From contig NZ_JAOVZU010000002.1 in NCBI RefSeq assembly GCF_025717005.1, forward strand, positions 407,480 through 471,479: a stretch of 64,000 bases of DNA. Reading direction: 5' to 3'. A program made the position numbers and the translations under genes. This stretch comes from Actinotalea endophytica. Its GTDB lineage: Bacteria; Actinomycetota; Actinomycetes; Actinomycetales; Cellulomonadaceae. Shown piece after piece: positions 10,177 to 18,999 of this stretch (the first letter of the stretch is position 1; each line of letters begins with the position of its first letter). The notes below the pieces were generated by a model that saw nothing but the letters and a program-made list of their open reading frames with translations, searched no databases and was not told the DNA's origin.

Positions 10177-11001
10177 GTGGCCGGCGACGCTGATGGCGCC
10201 TCGCGCCCCGCGGTGGTGAGCAGGGTGACACGCCGCGTGCTGCTTCCGGTGACGACGGTGCTCGGGCTGCTGCTCGCGTGGGAGGCAACGGTCCGGGTGC
10301 TCGACCTCGCGCCCTTCGTGCTGCCCGCACCGTCACGCGTGGCGCAGGCCGCGATCCGATCGGCTCCCGTGCTGCCCGGCCACGTGGCGACCACGCTGTC
10401 CGAAGCCGCCCTCGGGCTCGTGCTCGGCGCGGCGGCGGGGACGGTGCTCGCGCTCGGGGTGGTGCTCCGGCCGCGAGCGGGCGACGCCCTGGAGCCGCTC
10501 GTCCTGCTCACCCAGACGGTGCCGACGGTGGTCCTGGCGCCCCTGCTGATCCTGTGGGCGGGCTTCGGGTTGCTGCCGAAGGTGCTGCTGGTGGCGCTCA
10601 CGGTCTTCTTCCCGGTGTTCGTCTCCGCCACGTCGGCGATGCGCTCGGCGGACACCGACCTGCTCGACGTGGTCGCGGGGCTGGGCGGAGGCGCCCGGGA
10701 ACAGCTCCTGGTCGTCCGGCTGCCGGGGGCCGTGGCCGGCGCCGCGGCGGGTCTGCGGGTGGCCGCGACCTACACGGTCGGGGCCGCCGTCGTGGCCGAG
10801 TACCTCGCCGGGCAGTCCGGGCTCGGCGTGTACATCCAGCGGTCCCGCAAGGCCTACGCGGTCGACCAGGTGCTCGTCGGCGTGATCGTCGTGGCGCTCC
10901 TCACGGCACTGCTGGTGGGGGCCGTCGTGCTGCTCGAGCGCTCGGTGACGCCGTGGCGCCCGCGGGCGCGCGGGCGGATCCCGGCGGGTGCGCCCGGGTG
11001 A
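10177..11001 (+). CDS. thiX: ABC transporter permease for thiamine pyrimidine precursor (ThiX-like)
   Basis: 274-aa integral membrane permease of the SsuC/TauC/ThiX type with about six hydrophobic segments, starting with LLPVTTVLGLLLAWEATV. The cytoplasmic EAA-type loop is DVVAGLGGGAREQLLVVRLPGA (residues about 163-184). Together with the following binding protein and ATPase it forms an importer. The riboswitch and the NMT1-type binding protein point to hydroxymethylpyrimidine or formylaminopyrimidine as cargo. The GTG start sits 3 bp after the preceding stop. The precise substrate is inferred from context. Confidence 0.88.
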   Translation: MAGDADGASRPAVVSRVTRRVLLPVTTVLGLLLAWEATVRVLDLAPFVLPAPSRVAQAAIRSAPVLPGHVATTLSEAALGLVLGAAAGTVLALGVVLRPRAGDALEPLVLLTQTVPTVVLAPLLILWAGFGLLPKVLLVALTVFFPVFVSATSAMRSADTDLLDVVAGLGGGAREQLLVVRLPGAVAGAAAGLRVAATYTVGAAVVAEYLAGQSGLGVYIQRSRKAYAVDQVLVGVIVVALLTALLVGAVVLLERSVTPWRPRARGRIPAGAPG

Positions 11002-11057
11002 CCTGCTGCGCCCGGACCGACGCGACCAACCCTCTCGACCCGACCCAGGAGATCCCG

Positions 11058-12071
11058 ATGACTCTCACTCGTTCCTCCCTCGTCCCCGCCGCGGTCGCCG
11101 CGGCGGCGTTGGCCCTGCTGGCCGGGTGCGCCCCGGCCACGGCCCACCCCGGCGACGCCGGGGGCAAGCAGCCCGTGACGGTGGTGCTCGACTGGACCCC
11201 GAACACCAACCACAGCGGCCTGTACCTCGCCCAGTCGAACGGCTGGTTCGACGACGCCGGGCTCGACGTGACGATCGTCGAGCCGGGGGAGACCTCCGGC
11301 CTGCAGCTGCTCGCCACCGGCCACGCCGACTTCGCGTACTCGGTCGCCGAGTCCCTGGTGCCCGCGCGCGAGGAGGGCGTGGACGCGGTTTCCGTGGCGG
11401 CGATCATCGAGCACAACACGTCCAGCCTGATCTTCGAGGAATCCTCGGGCATCACCCGGCCCCGGGACCTCGCGGGCAAGGTGTACGGCACCTACGGCTC
11501 GGACCTGGAGAACGCGTTGATCTCGACGCTCATCGCGTGCGACGGCGGTGGTACCGAGCTGACCAGCGCTCCGCTGGCGAGCGACGACTTCCGGATCGGC
11601 CTGAGCGAGCACCAGTTCGACTACGCGTGGGTGTTCGACGCCTGGGACACGATCCGGCTGCGCGACATCGACGGCATGGACGTGGGCACGCTGCCGTTCG
11701 GTGACTACCAGCAGTGCATCCCGGACTGGTACACGCCGCTGCTCGCGACGACCGCCTCGACGCTGTCGTCGGACCCGGAGATGGTCCGGACCTTCCTCGA
11801 GGTCCTGACCCGCGGCTACCAGGCTGCGATGAACGATCCCGTGGCCGCGGCCGACGCGCTGCTCGCTGCGGCGCCGGAGCTCGACCCGGCGCTGGTCCGC
11901 GCGAGCGCCGACTACCTCGCTACCCGCTACGCCGACGACCCCGCCGACTGGGGCCGGCAGACCGCGGCGACGTGGGACGGGTTCGTCGGCTTCCTCGAGG
12001 ACAACAGCCTCCTCGAGACCGGGTACGACACCGACGCGACGTGGACGAATGACTACCTTCCCGCGCGCTGA
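11058..12071 (+). CDS. thiY: NMT1/THI5-like substrate-binding lipoprotein (ThiY-like)
   Basis: 337-aa extracytoplasmic solute-binding lipoprotein. A signal peptide ends in the lipobox LLAGC (Cys at residue 23), anchoring it to the membrane. The mature part opens with VTVVLDWTPNTNHSGLYLAQSNGWF, the NMT1/THI5 hallmark of thiamine-pyrimidine-precursor binding, and continues with DFAYSVAESLVPAREEG. CAGGAG precedes the ATG at 11058; the long upstream frame extension is antisense or out-of-frame noise over the permease. Its 3' end overlaps the ATPase gene by 23 bp. Confidence 0.92.
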   Translation: MTLTRSSLVPAAVAAAALALLAGCAPATAHPGDAGGKQPVTVVLDWTPNTNHSGLYLAQSNGWFDDAGLDVTIVEPGETSGLQLLATGHADFAYSVAESLVPAREEGVDAVSVAAIIEHNTSSLIFEESSGITRPRDLAGKVYGTYGSDLENALISTLIACDGGGTELTSAPLASDDFRIGLSEHQFDYAWVFDAWDTIRLRDIDGMDVGTLPFGDYQQCIPDWYTPLLATTASTLSSDPEMVRTFLEVLTRGYQAAMNDPVAAADALLAAAPELDPALVRASADYLATRYADDPADWGRQTAATWDGFVGFLEDNSLLETGYDTDATWTNDYLPAR

Positions 12072-12825
12072 GCGGCGCGCCCCGAGCGACGTCCTCCTGG
12101 CCGCGGTCGACCGGCTGACCGTGGAGGTCCGCGGACCGTCCGGGCCCCGCATCCTCGAGGACGTCGGCCTGACCGTACGTGCGGGCGAGTTCGTGGCGGT
12201 CGTCGGGCCGTCCGGGTGCGGCAAGTCCACCTTGCTCCGCGCCGTCGCGGGGCTCCTCCCGCCGTCGCTCGTGGCAGCCGAGGGGTCGAGCGTCCAGGTC
12301 GCGACGGACCGCGGGCGGCGGGACGTCGCGTGGATGCCGCAGCGCGACGGCCTGCTCCCGTGGCGGCGCGCCTGGTCGAACGCGATGCTCGGCGCTCAGC
12401 TCGCCGGGCGGGACGTGGGGTTCGCCCGCACACGTGCGGCCGAGCTCTTCGAGCGGTTCGGGCTGGCCGGTTGCGAGCGTCGCTGGCCGCACGAGCTCTC
12501 CGGGGGCATGCGCCGGCGGCTCGCGCTGGTCCGCACGGTGCTCGCGGACCGGCGTCTGCTGCTCCTGGACGAACCGTTCTCCGGCCTGGACGCGCTGACC
12601 CGCCGCCGGATGAACGCCTGGCTGCGCAGCGTCGACCTGGTCGGGACGGGTTCGCGCGGTGGAGCGGTGGTGCTCGTGACGCACGACGTCGACGAGGCCG
12701 TGCTGCTCGCCGACCGGGTGCTGGTGATGGCCGGCCCGCCCGGCAGGGTGGTCGAGTGCGTCCCCACCGACGGGGCGGACGCCGAGGAGGCGCGCGCGAG
12801 GCTGCTGGCGCTGCTCGGCGGGTGA
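12049..12825 (+). CDS. thiZ: ABC transporter ATPase (ThiZ-like)
   Basis: 258-aa ATP-binding subunit completing the importer. Walker A is GPSGCGKST (residues about 55-63), the Q-loop is WMPQRDGLLPW, the signature is LSGGMRRR, Walker B is LLLLDEPFSGLD and the switch His is in LVTHDVDEA. The ATG at 12049 lies inside the end of the binding-protein gene, indicating coupling. It is the last gene of the riboswitch operon, followed after the stop by a strong hairpin. Confidence 0.92.
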   Translation: MTTFPRAERRAPSDVLLAAVDRLTVEVRGPSGPRILEDVGLTVRAGEFVAVVGPSGCGKSTLLRAVAGLLPPSLVAAEGSSVQVATDRGRRDVAWMPQRDGLLPWRRAWSNAMLGAQLAGRDVGFARTRAAELFERFGLAGCERRWPHELSGGMRRRLALVRTVLADRRLLLLDEPFSGLDALTRRRMNAWLRSVDLVGTGSRGGAVVLVTHDVDEAVLLADRVLVMAGPPGRVVECVPTDGADAEEARARLLALLGG

Positions 12826-12830
12826 CCCTC

Positions 12831-12873
12831 CGGTCGCGGTCCCGCCGACGTGCGACCGGCGAGACCGCGACCG
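12831..12873 (+). terminator. Hairpin after thi uptake operon
   Basis: Perfect 11-bp stem CGGTCGCGGTC (12831-12841) with GACCGCGACCG (12863-12873) and a 21-nt loop, between convergent genes. There is no U-tract, as is common in GC-rich actinobacteria. Confidence 0.7.
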
Positions 12874-12898
12874 ATGGTTCGGGGGAGGGGGAACGTGG

Positions 12899-13198
12899 TC
12901 AGCCGCACCACGCGAACAGCTCAGGGTTCGTGGTGTGGAGCTTCACCACCTGGCCGAGGGAGAGGTAGGAGCCCTCGGGCAGGTCGGCGAAGATCGGCCC
13001 GCTCACGGGGTCGGCCAAGGTCGAGTAGTCGATCTTCTTCTGCGCAGCCGCCTGCAGCAGGCCCAGCTCCTTGAGCGTCCCGATGCCCGCCTGGACGCAC
13101 GCCGCGCCTGAGTTGGCCGGTGCGGCAGCGGCCGGTGCTGCGCCGAGTCCCGCGCCCAGGGCGACGGCGGCGGTGACGATCGCGATCTTCTTCAACAT
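12899..13198 (-). CDS. Small secreted protein of unknown function
   Basis: 99-aa exported protein. MLKKIAIVTAAVALGAGLGAAP is a clear Sec signal with probable cleavage after AAAA (around residue 28). The mature part of about 70 residues holds two cysteines (GAACVQAG and the penultimate residue), probably forming one disulfide. GGGAG precedes the ATG at 13198; 32 in-frame codons upstream lack a ribosome site. I do not recognise a domain. Its lysine-rich start and modest size resemble small actinobacterial cell-surface proteins. Confidence 0.8.
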   Translation of the reverse strand: MLKKIAIVTAAVALGAGLGAAPAAAAPANSGAACVQAGIGTLKELGLLQAAAQKKIDYSTLADPVSGPIFADLPEGSYLSLGQVVKLHTTNPELFAWCG

Positions 13199-13474
13199 GG
13201 GGCACTCCCGAGGTTGATCTCGCGGGCCCGGCTCGTTCCGGACCTCATCCCCGCTACGGCGGACGTGCGCTGGACGGATGCAGCCGTTTCGCATGGTGGA
13301 CCGGTGGTCCGAGGCCGAGGCCGAGGCCGGGGGCGGGACCGGGACGTTCGCCTCTCGCCGCCCGCCCCAGCCGGCGCTACCCAGGAAGTGCGCCGGCCGT
13401 GCGCCGGCGGGCGAAGACGCCCGACCGGTCGGCCCCTGAGCTCGCGACGGCCGACGTCGGGGAGCTGGTCGACG

Positions 13475-14496
13475 ATGACGACGCGACGACGGTTCGCGAC
13501 CACCGGCCCACTGCTCGGGGCCATGGCCATGGCGCTCGCGGGGTGCGCCGGGGGTGGTGATCCCGAGCCCGGCGACGGCGCCGCGCCGCAGACCCGCCCC
13601 GCCAGGCCCTGGCGACCGAGTACTTCGCGGAGCAGTGGACGACCCCCGACGGGGAGTCGTGGGTGGTCGACGTCATCGCGCCCGCCGAGCCGGTGGACGG
13701 CGGCTGGCCGGTCCTGGTGACGTTCCACGGCGCCGCCGCGGGGACGAGCGCCGTCGACATGTCCGCGGTGGCGAGTGCCGGGGCGGTCGTGGTGGGCCCC
13801 CGGTGGATCGACCCGAGCTGGGACGAGTCCAACCTCGCCGTGCTGAGCGCGTCGGACTACGTCGAGGGCGCCTACTTCGACGTCGCGACGTGCGCGCTGG
13901 GCGCCGCGCAGGACGTGGCCGCGGCGCATGGCGGTGACCCGGGCCGCACCACCGTCGAGGGCTTCTCGGCCGGAGCTCACGCGGCCGCCTGGGTCGGGCT
14001 CGGTGTGGCACGTGCGGACCCGTGCCCCGAGCAGGAGGTGGTCGCGCCGGTCGCGATGGTGGTCGGTGACGGGCAGTGGGTCTTCGAGGGCTTCGCCGGT
14101 GAGTGGGACGCCGCGTTCGCCGGCGGCTCGTCCACCGCGGCCGACACGGTCGACCGGTTCCTCGGCGCGGACCGATGGGCGGTCCCCGACGGGTTCGTCG
14201 CCTACCTCTGGTCGAGCGAGTCCACCGACGTCGACCGGGACGTGGAGAACCCGCCGGCCGACGACTCGTGGATCCGGGCACGTGGTGGTGAGGACCTGGT
14301 CGACGACCTCGACGCGGTGGGTGCCTTCGACGACGGCTCGATCGGTTTCCTGGACAACGGGCTGCTCATGGAGCTCCGCATGCAGGACGCCGGTCTGTCC
14401 GTGCTGCACGAGCAGCTGGCCGGAGGGCACTCGCGCAAGCCCGAGATGGTCGAGCGGACCATCTCGGTGCTCTGGGGCGAGCCACCTGGCGCCTGA
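13475..14496 (+). pseudogene. Secreted alpha/beta-hydrolase lipoprotein with an apparent frameshift
   Basis: The lipoprotein signal and the enzyme lie in different frames. ATG 13475, preceded by GGGGAG, opens a Tat/lipoprotein leader (MTTRRRF ... MALAGC). That frame becomes low-complexity after about 13580. A good coding frame (RQALATEYFAEQWTTPDGESW) appears in another phase from about 13605 and runs to 14496. The body resembles a PHB-depolymerase/feruloyl-esterase-type hydrolase: VLVTFHGAAAG, a nucleophile elbow GFSAGAHAAAW, and a C-terminal AGGHSRKPEM with the probable catalytic His. The only start in the body frame (GTG 13663) lies inside a core strand. Either a single-base indel has broken the gene or there is a sequencing error in a C/G run. 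Confidence 0.7.
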
Positions 14497-14762
14497 GGTC
14501 GATCGTGGGCGGTGCCGAGGGCTCCCGCCGCGTGGACACGCTCAGCGCACCAGCGCGATGCCCCGCACGCCCCGTCCTGCCCGTTGATCTGCGGGAGCCC
14601 GATCGGCAGCTACAGCGGCACGTTCCTCAGCACGCTGACGGGCGTCTTCACACACGCGATGGCGCGCCTCTGCTCAGGATGCCTACCTTGCAGACACGGA
14701 CGTTCACCTGCCCGACGGGTGGCAACGGCACGTTCCCGTCGTTCGCGAGTTGAGGAGCACCG

Positions 14763-15221
14763 GTGACAGGCGATCGGTGGGCCCAGATCCTGGGCGCTGA
14801 CGTGCCCGAGCGCGGCAACTGGGCCGTGCTGCCCGAGAACGACTGGGGTGCCCTGGTGGCGTACGGGGCTGGACCGGGTCGGGTGCGCCCGCACTTCGTC
14901 GCGCGCGAGCGGCGGTTCGTGACCCGGGAGTGCGTCGGCCCGGACGGTGAGGTCACGAGGTCGGTGGAGCCGATGACCGACGACGACCTCGCGAGTGTCC
15001 GGCAGATGATCGACGCCGCCCTGGTCGACGTGGGCGTGCCGGTGCCGCCGCACGGCTGGTGGGAGGTGTTGCTGCCGGACGGCATGACCTTCGACGATCT
15101 CGATCGAGGTGTGAACGACGCCGTCATGCATGACCCGGACGCGCCGCCGTCCGGTCTGGCGGCCGCCCGGCGGCAGGCCGAGGTGATCCGGCAGGTAGTA
15201 CCGAGGATTCTCGGGGACTGA
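14763..15221 (+). CDS. Hypothetical protein, 152 aa
   Basis: I do not recognise this soluble acidic protein. It starts at GTG 14763, 6 bp after GAGGAG. The sequence has a well-formed alpha-beta character (ENDWGALVAYG, FVTRECVGPDGEVTRSVEPMTDDDLASVRQMIDAAL), many Trp and Asp residues, no signal peptide and no membrane segment. Codon use matches the surroundings, so I regard it as a genuine chromosomal gene. Neither neighbour suggests a role. Confidence 0.7.
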   Translation: MTGDRWAQILGADVPERGNWAVLPENDWGALVAYGAGPGRVRPHFVARERRFVTRECVGPDGEVTRSVEPMTDDDLASVRQMIDAALVDVGVPVPPHGWWEVLLPDGMTFDDLDRGVNDAVMHDPDAPPSGLAAARRQAEVIRQVVPRILGD

Positions 15222-15229
15222 CCGTGCGG

Positions 15230-15561
15230 CAGTCCGGCAGGCCACCACCTCCCGGTGACACCGGGGTCGATCCGGGTCACCTCCGCGTGGACGTAGCTCA
15301 CCCGGACGGACACCCGGGTCACGTTCTGCACGACGATGGGGGTCGTCGACCGGGGGCGCCGATCTCGGTCGAGACGCGAACGCACCGGTTGCCGAACTCG
15401 TTGTTGACCACGGTCGCCGTCGCCGTCGCGCGCACGAGGTCGTGGTCCCGGATCTCGACCAGGTCGTCCTCCTCCACCGGTGGGTCGAGCAGAGCGGCCA
15501 GCGTGCCGTCGTCGGACACTGCGCGGTGCTGGTGGTCGACGCCCCACTGGAGTGGCGGCAT
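15230..15561 (-). pseudogene. Decayed minus-strand gene fragment
   Basis: In the 548-bp gap between plus-strand genes, the minus strand carries protein-like sequence split between two frames. LLDPPVEEDDLVEIRDHDLVR and VVNNEFGNRCVRVSTEIGAP lie in one frame, and TTPIVVQNVTRVSVRVSYVHAEVTRIDPGV in the next. Adding one C to the C-run near 15363-15367 joins them seamlessly. Beyond about 15230 the frame runs antisense to the preceding gene and loses coding character. This is a remnant or a sequencing artefact; the family is unknown. I see no other feature in this gap. Confidence 0.4.
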
Positions 15562-15769
15562 CGCGACGTAGTCGGCGCACCACCGGTGCGGTCGGTCTCA
15601 TCCCTGCCCCCTTCGACCATCAGAGGAATCGGCCCGTGCGTTGCCCGGCTCGAGGTCTGCACGGCTGCCGTCGAGCGGAGATGCCGGGGCGTCGGGGACG
15701 TCGGCCCCTCGCGGCGAGTCGGCCGAGGGCGGAGATTGATCACTGAGGTACGTCGGGAGGAGGCGGGCG

Positions 15770-16237
15770 ATGGGTGCGCGGCGGCCACCGCTGGTGTGGC
15801 GCGGCATGCGCCGGATGAACGGGCGGGTGGCGCGGCTCGTCGCGAGCGGGCGCGGCCCGAGCAGGGTCGTCCTCGTGCTCACCACGACCGGTCGCCGCAG
15901 CGGTCTGCCGCGGGCCACGCCGCTGCAGTACGAGCGGACCGACGAGGGCTACGTGGTCGCGTCGGCGAGGGGCGAGCAGGCGGACTGGTTCCGCAACGCC
16001 GTGGCCGACCCGCACGTGACGGTGCAGGTGCGCGGGCGCGCGCAGAGCGGGATGGCGCGGCCCGTCGTGGAGACGGCCGAGGTCGCGGACGTGCTCGAGC
16101 TGCGCCGCCGACGGCACCCCGTGATGATCCCGCTGATCATGATGCTCGAGGGGGTCCCGCCGTGGGCGGACCGCGACCGTTTGGAGCGGTTCGCCCACGG
16201 CAAGACGGCCCTCGCGATCACGGTGGAGGACCGGTGA
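15770..16237 (+). CDS. Deazaflavin (F420)-dependent nitroreductase family protein
   Basis: 155 aa, related to the Ddn/FDOR-B split-beta-barrel proteins common in Actinobacteria. The family core VVLVLTTTGRRSGLPRATPLQYERTDEGYVVASARG (residues about 32-67) and WFRNAVADPHVTVQVRGR are easily seen. Such proteins bind F420 or another deazaflavin and reduce diverse substrates; the substrate here is unknown. The ATG at 15770 follows the strong ribosome site GGGAGGAGG. The stop overlaps the next start by 4 bp. Confidence 0.88.
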   Translation: MGARRPPLVWRGMRRMNGRVARLVASGRGPSRVVLVLTTTGRRSGLPRATPLQYERTDEGYVVASARGEQADWFRNAVADPHVTVQVRGRAQSGMARPVVETAEVADVLELRRRRHPVMIPLIMMLEGVPPWADRDRLERFAHGKTALAITVEDR

Positions 16238-16587
16238 AGGCTCGACTGCTCGGGTTCGGTGAGATCGAGATCGACGGACAGGTCTACCCGCACGACGTCG
16301 TGATCGACGCCGGTGTGGTGCGCCGACGCAGCAAGAAGGCGTCGAAGCCGCTCAGGGCGCAGTACGGGCACACGCCGTTGTCTCCGGCTGAGGGCCTGCC
16401 CTGGGGCGGGACGACGCTGATCGTCGGGACCGGCGTGGACGGTGCGCTGCCGATCGTGCCGGAGGTGGTGGACGAGGCGGCGAGGCGGGGGGTGCGTGTC
16501 GTCGCGGTCCCGACCGAGGAGGCGTGCCGGTTGCTGGATGGGCTGGAGGACCCGGCCGTCAACGCGGTGCTGCACGTGACGTGCTGA
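16234..16587 (+). CDS. Mth938/AAMDC-like domain protein
   Basis: 117-aa single-domain protein resembling the Mth938/DUF498 fold: the N-terminal FGEIEIDGQVYPHDVVIDAGVVRRR strands, then TLIVGTGVDGALPIVPEVVDEAARRGVRVVAVPTEEACRLLDGL. The GTG start at 16234 overlaps the nitroreductase stop (GTGA), so the two genes form a coupled pair. Molecular function of the family is not known. It is shown by the frame, the overlap and the domain pattern rather than by a ribosome site. Confidence 0.8.
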   Translation: MKARLLGFGEIEIDGQVYPHDVVIDAGVVRRRSKKASKPLRAQYGHTPLSPAEGLPWGGTTLIVGTGVDGALPIVPEVVDEAARRGVRVVAVPTEEACRLLDGLEDPAVNAVLHVTC

Positions 16588-16605
16588 CGGTGCAGCCTGG
16601 CACCC

Positions 16606-17100
16606 ATGAGATGGACAGCACTCCTCGGCAGCCGGTCGTTCGAGCTCGTGACCCGCGTGCCTGGGACGCCGGAGGCGGCGGTCGACTTCCTCGCCGACCT
16701 CGCCGCGCACCGCGGCCTGCACGCCTACCTCGAGTCGGCGGAAGTGGTGGGCCGAGGGTCGTCCGACGAGGGGCAGTGGGTCGACTGGCGCGTGGCCGAG
16801 CGTCCGCGGCTCGGGCCGTTCCGGTACCGCATCCGTTTCCCGGCCCGGATGATCCGCACCTCGCCGACGACGCTCGTGGGGCGGGTGGTGGCGGCGCCCG
16901 GGTGCACGCTCGAGACGAGCACGACGGCGACGGAGGCTGGCAGCTCGGACGGCGGAGCCAGCGCCCCGTCCGGCGTGGAGCTCCGGGAGGTCTGCGTCGT
17001 CTCGGCGCCATGGCCCCTGGTCGGCTACATGACCCGGCACGCCCGGATCGCGCACGAACGGACCTACGCCCGGATCGCGGGCGTGCTCTCCGGGGCGTAG
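16606..17100 (+). CDS. SRPBCC-like (polyketide cyclase/START fold) protein
   Basis: 164-aa protein with the outline of a SRPBCC ligand-binding fold: SFELVTRVPGTPEAAVDFLADLAAH, a central strand set (WVDWRVAERPRLGPFRYRIRFPARMIRTSP) and a long C-terminal helix (ARIAHERTYARIAGVL). An unusual Gly/Ser/Ala insertion (EAGSSDGGASAPSG) interrupts the last strands. No signal peptide. It follows the Mth938-like gene by 18 bp and may belong to the same transcript. Ligand unknown. Confidence 0.68.
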   Translation: MRWTALLGSRSFELVTRVPGTPEAAVDFLADLAAHRGLHAYLESAEVVGRGSSDEGQWVDWRVAERPRLGPFRYRIRFPARMIRTSPTTLVGRVVAAPGCTLETSTTATEAGSSDGGASAPSGVELREVCVVSAPWPLVGYMTRHARIAHERTYARIAGVLSGA

Positions 17101-17286
17101 CGCGCGCTGCGGCCGCGGTGGGCGTGGCACCGGGCGTGGGTCAAGGGCCGGCACCCCTCCCGCGGACGCCGGCCGGGTCGTTGTGCCCTGTCCGGGGCGT
17201 CGGGCGCGGGCCTACGTTCGAGCCGAGGGTCGGACGCTCGACCACTCGGGTCGACCACGTCACGGCCTGCGAGTGGGGAGGGTTCC

Positions 17287-17931
17287 ATGGCACGACGGTG
17301 GGCGCTCGTCACCGCGATCGTCGCGGCTTTGCTGCTGGCGGCCTGCTCGGACACCCAGGGCACCACGGAGAGCTCGGACGACGCCTCGAGCGCGGCAGAA
17401 GGCACGTCGAGCACGGTCCACGTCGCGGACGCGACGACCACGGACCCGGCAGCGGGGCTGCCGGACGCCCCGATCACCTATGGCACGGGCGACGCCAAGG
17501 CCTACCTGGTCGCTGCCCGGGTCAGCTTCACCGTCGAGGAGGGGACCCTGACCACGGATGCCGACGGCACCCAGCACAGCCGCGGGGGGTCCTCCACCGC
17601 GACCTTCATGGGCAACGATCCGCGGCTCCAGGGCACCGAGACCGCGACCTGGAACACGGACCGCTGGGGGAGCGGCATCGAGAACGGCGCCCTCACCCAG
17701 TGGGGCACGTCGGTGATCGAGACGGCCGACGGGACCTGGGAGGGTACCTACGCCGGGGCGTTCTCCACCGAGACGGCCGACATGATCACGTGGTGGATGA
17801 CCGGCACCGGCGCGTATGAGGGCCTGTCGATGTTCATGTGGGGCACCACCACCGTGGGAGTGCCGGTCGGCTGGAACTACGCGGTGATCGTGCCCGGGGA
17901 GATCCCCGTCCAGCTCGCCGTCGGCGAGTGA
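17287..17931 (+). CDS. Putative lipoprotein, 214 aa
   Basis: Secreted lipoprotein of unknown function. The signal peptide MARRWALVTAIVAALLLAAC ends with a lipobox Cys at residue 20. A Ser/Thr-rich linker of about 30 residues follows, then a beta-rich domain of 140 residues with repeated small-residue turns (GTGDAKAYLVAARVSFTVEEG, TATFMGNDPRLQGTETATWN). This has the feel of an allene-oxide-cyclase/dirigent-like barrel, but I cannot confirm that. GGGAGG precedes the ATG. Confidence 0.78.
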   Translation: MARRWALVTAIVAALLLAACSDTQGTTESSDDASSAAEGTSSTVHVADATTTDPAAGLPDAPITYGTGDAKAYLVAARVSFTVEEGTLTTDADGTQHSRGGSSTATFMGNDPRLQGTETATWNTDRWGSGIENGALTQWGTSVIETADGTWEGTYAGAFSTETADMITWWMTGTGAYEGLSMFMWGTTTVGVPVGWNYAVIVPGEIPVQLAVGE

Positions 17932-17946
17932 CGGGGCCGGGGCTGC

Positions 17947-18768
17947 TCACCGAGCGGAGTCGATGGCATCGACGATCGCCTGGACCACCTGCTGCCCGGC
18001 CGGGTCGTCGGTCGGCAGCGGTGCCCAGGGATCCTGGCTGGGGTCGAGGAACAGCGGGGTCCCGTGCGTGCCACCCGGGATCGTGACCAGCGTGACGTCG
18101 TAGCCGGCCGCCCGGAGGGCATCGGCGGCGTCCTGGGACTGCCACACCGGGCTCGTCTCGTCGTTCTCGCCGGCCACCAGGGTCACCTGGGTGCCGGTCG
18201 CCGGCATGACGGTGAGGTCATCGCCTCGGGTGTCGTAGTAGGTCCCTTCCATCGCCACCACGACGTCCGGGTCGCGGTTGCCCTCGAAGCACGATTCCAG
18301 GACGCCCTCGGTGCCGCTGCGGGCGTCCGCGTCGGAGACCAGCGCGATGAGGGCTCCGAGGCTGTGGCCGACGAACGTGTACGGCTGGTCGAGGTCACCG
18401 CCGTAGTCGCCGGCAACGCTGCGGGCGTACTGCATGGCACAGACCAGGTCCGCCTTGATGTCGAGCTCGGTCGAGGTGGACCGGAACTCGGGGACGAAGA
18501 CCACCACACCCTGCTTGGCGAGCTCGGTGGCGACGACGTCCCAGTCGCTCTGCACGCCGCCGTAGCCGTGGATCCCGATGACGACCGGCCAGCTGCCGTC
18601 GGCATCCGGCGCCCAGACCCCGATCTCCTGTGTCTCCTCTCCGGAGATCACGTCGGAGGTGACCTCGTAGGGCGGCCCGGCGTTGCCCCCGGCGCAGCCG
18701 GCCAGTCCGATCCCGCCGACGATCGTCGCCATCGCGACCATCGTGCGAGTCACCCGGGTCGCTCTCAT
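17947..18768 (-). CDS. Alpha/beta-hydrolase lipoprotein
   Basis: 273-aa exported hydrolase. After a positively charged leader, GGIGLAGC provides a lipobox. The fold markers are VVIGIHGYGGVQSDWDVVATELAKQG (oxyanion region), FVGHSLGALIALV (nucleophile Ser), VTLVAGENDETSP (acidic residue region) and IPGGTHGTPL (catalytic His). This resembles platelet-activating-factor-acetylhydrolase or chlorophyllase-type lipases. I chose ATG 18768; the open frame extends 49 codons further but is Arg/Ala-rich and non-conserved-looking. It is divergent from the hemolysin III gene. Confidence 0.85.
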   Translation of the reverse strand: MRATRVTRTMVAMATIVGGIGLAGCAGGNAGPPYEVTSDVISGEETQEIGVWAPDADGSWPVVIGIHGYGGVQSDWDVVATELAKQGVVVFVPEFRSTSTELDIKADLVCAMQYARSVAGDYGGDLDQPYTFVGHSLGALIALVSDADARSGTEGVLESCFEGNRDPDVVVAMEGTYYDTRGDDLTVMPATGTQVTLVAGENDETSPVWQSQDAADALRAAGYDVTLVTIPGGTHGTPLFLDPSQDPWAPLPTDDPAGQQVVQAIVDAIDSAR

Positions 18769-18999
18769 CGCACACCGCCGACGTGCGGGGAGGGATCCCG
18801 GGGCCGCGGCGGCCCGCGGTGGGGCTCCCCGTCGCTCTCGACGGTACGCGCGGGCTCGTCGCGACACGCCGCGGGTGCCGCTCGGGGCCGACGAAGCATC
18901 GAGCGCGGCAGGCACGTCGAGGAATCGACATAGGCTCGTGCCGGCGTGGTGCTCATGCCGCCCGGCATCGGTCGGGTGCCACCGGACGGAAGGCGGAGC

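Noticed and set aside
13663-14496. Intact hydrolase gene starting at GTG 13663
   Set aside because: That GTG lies within a core beta-strand, has no ribosome site, and would discard coding sequence that continues upstream to about 13605.
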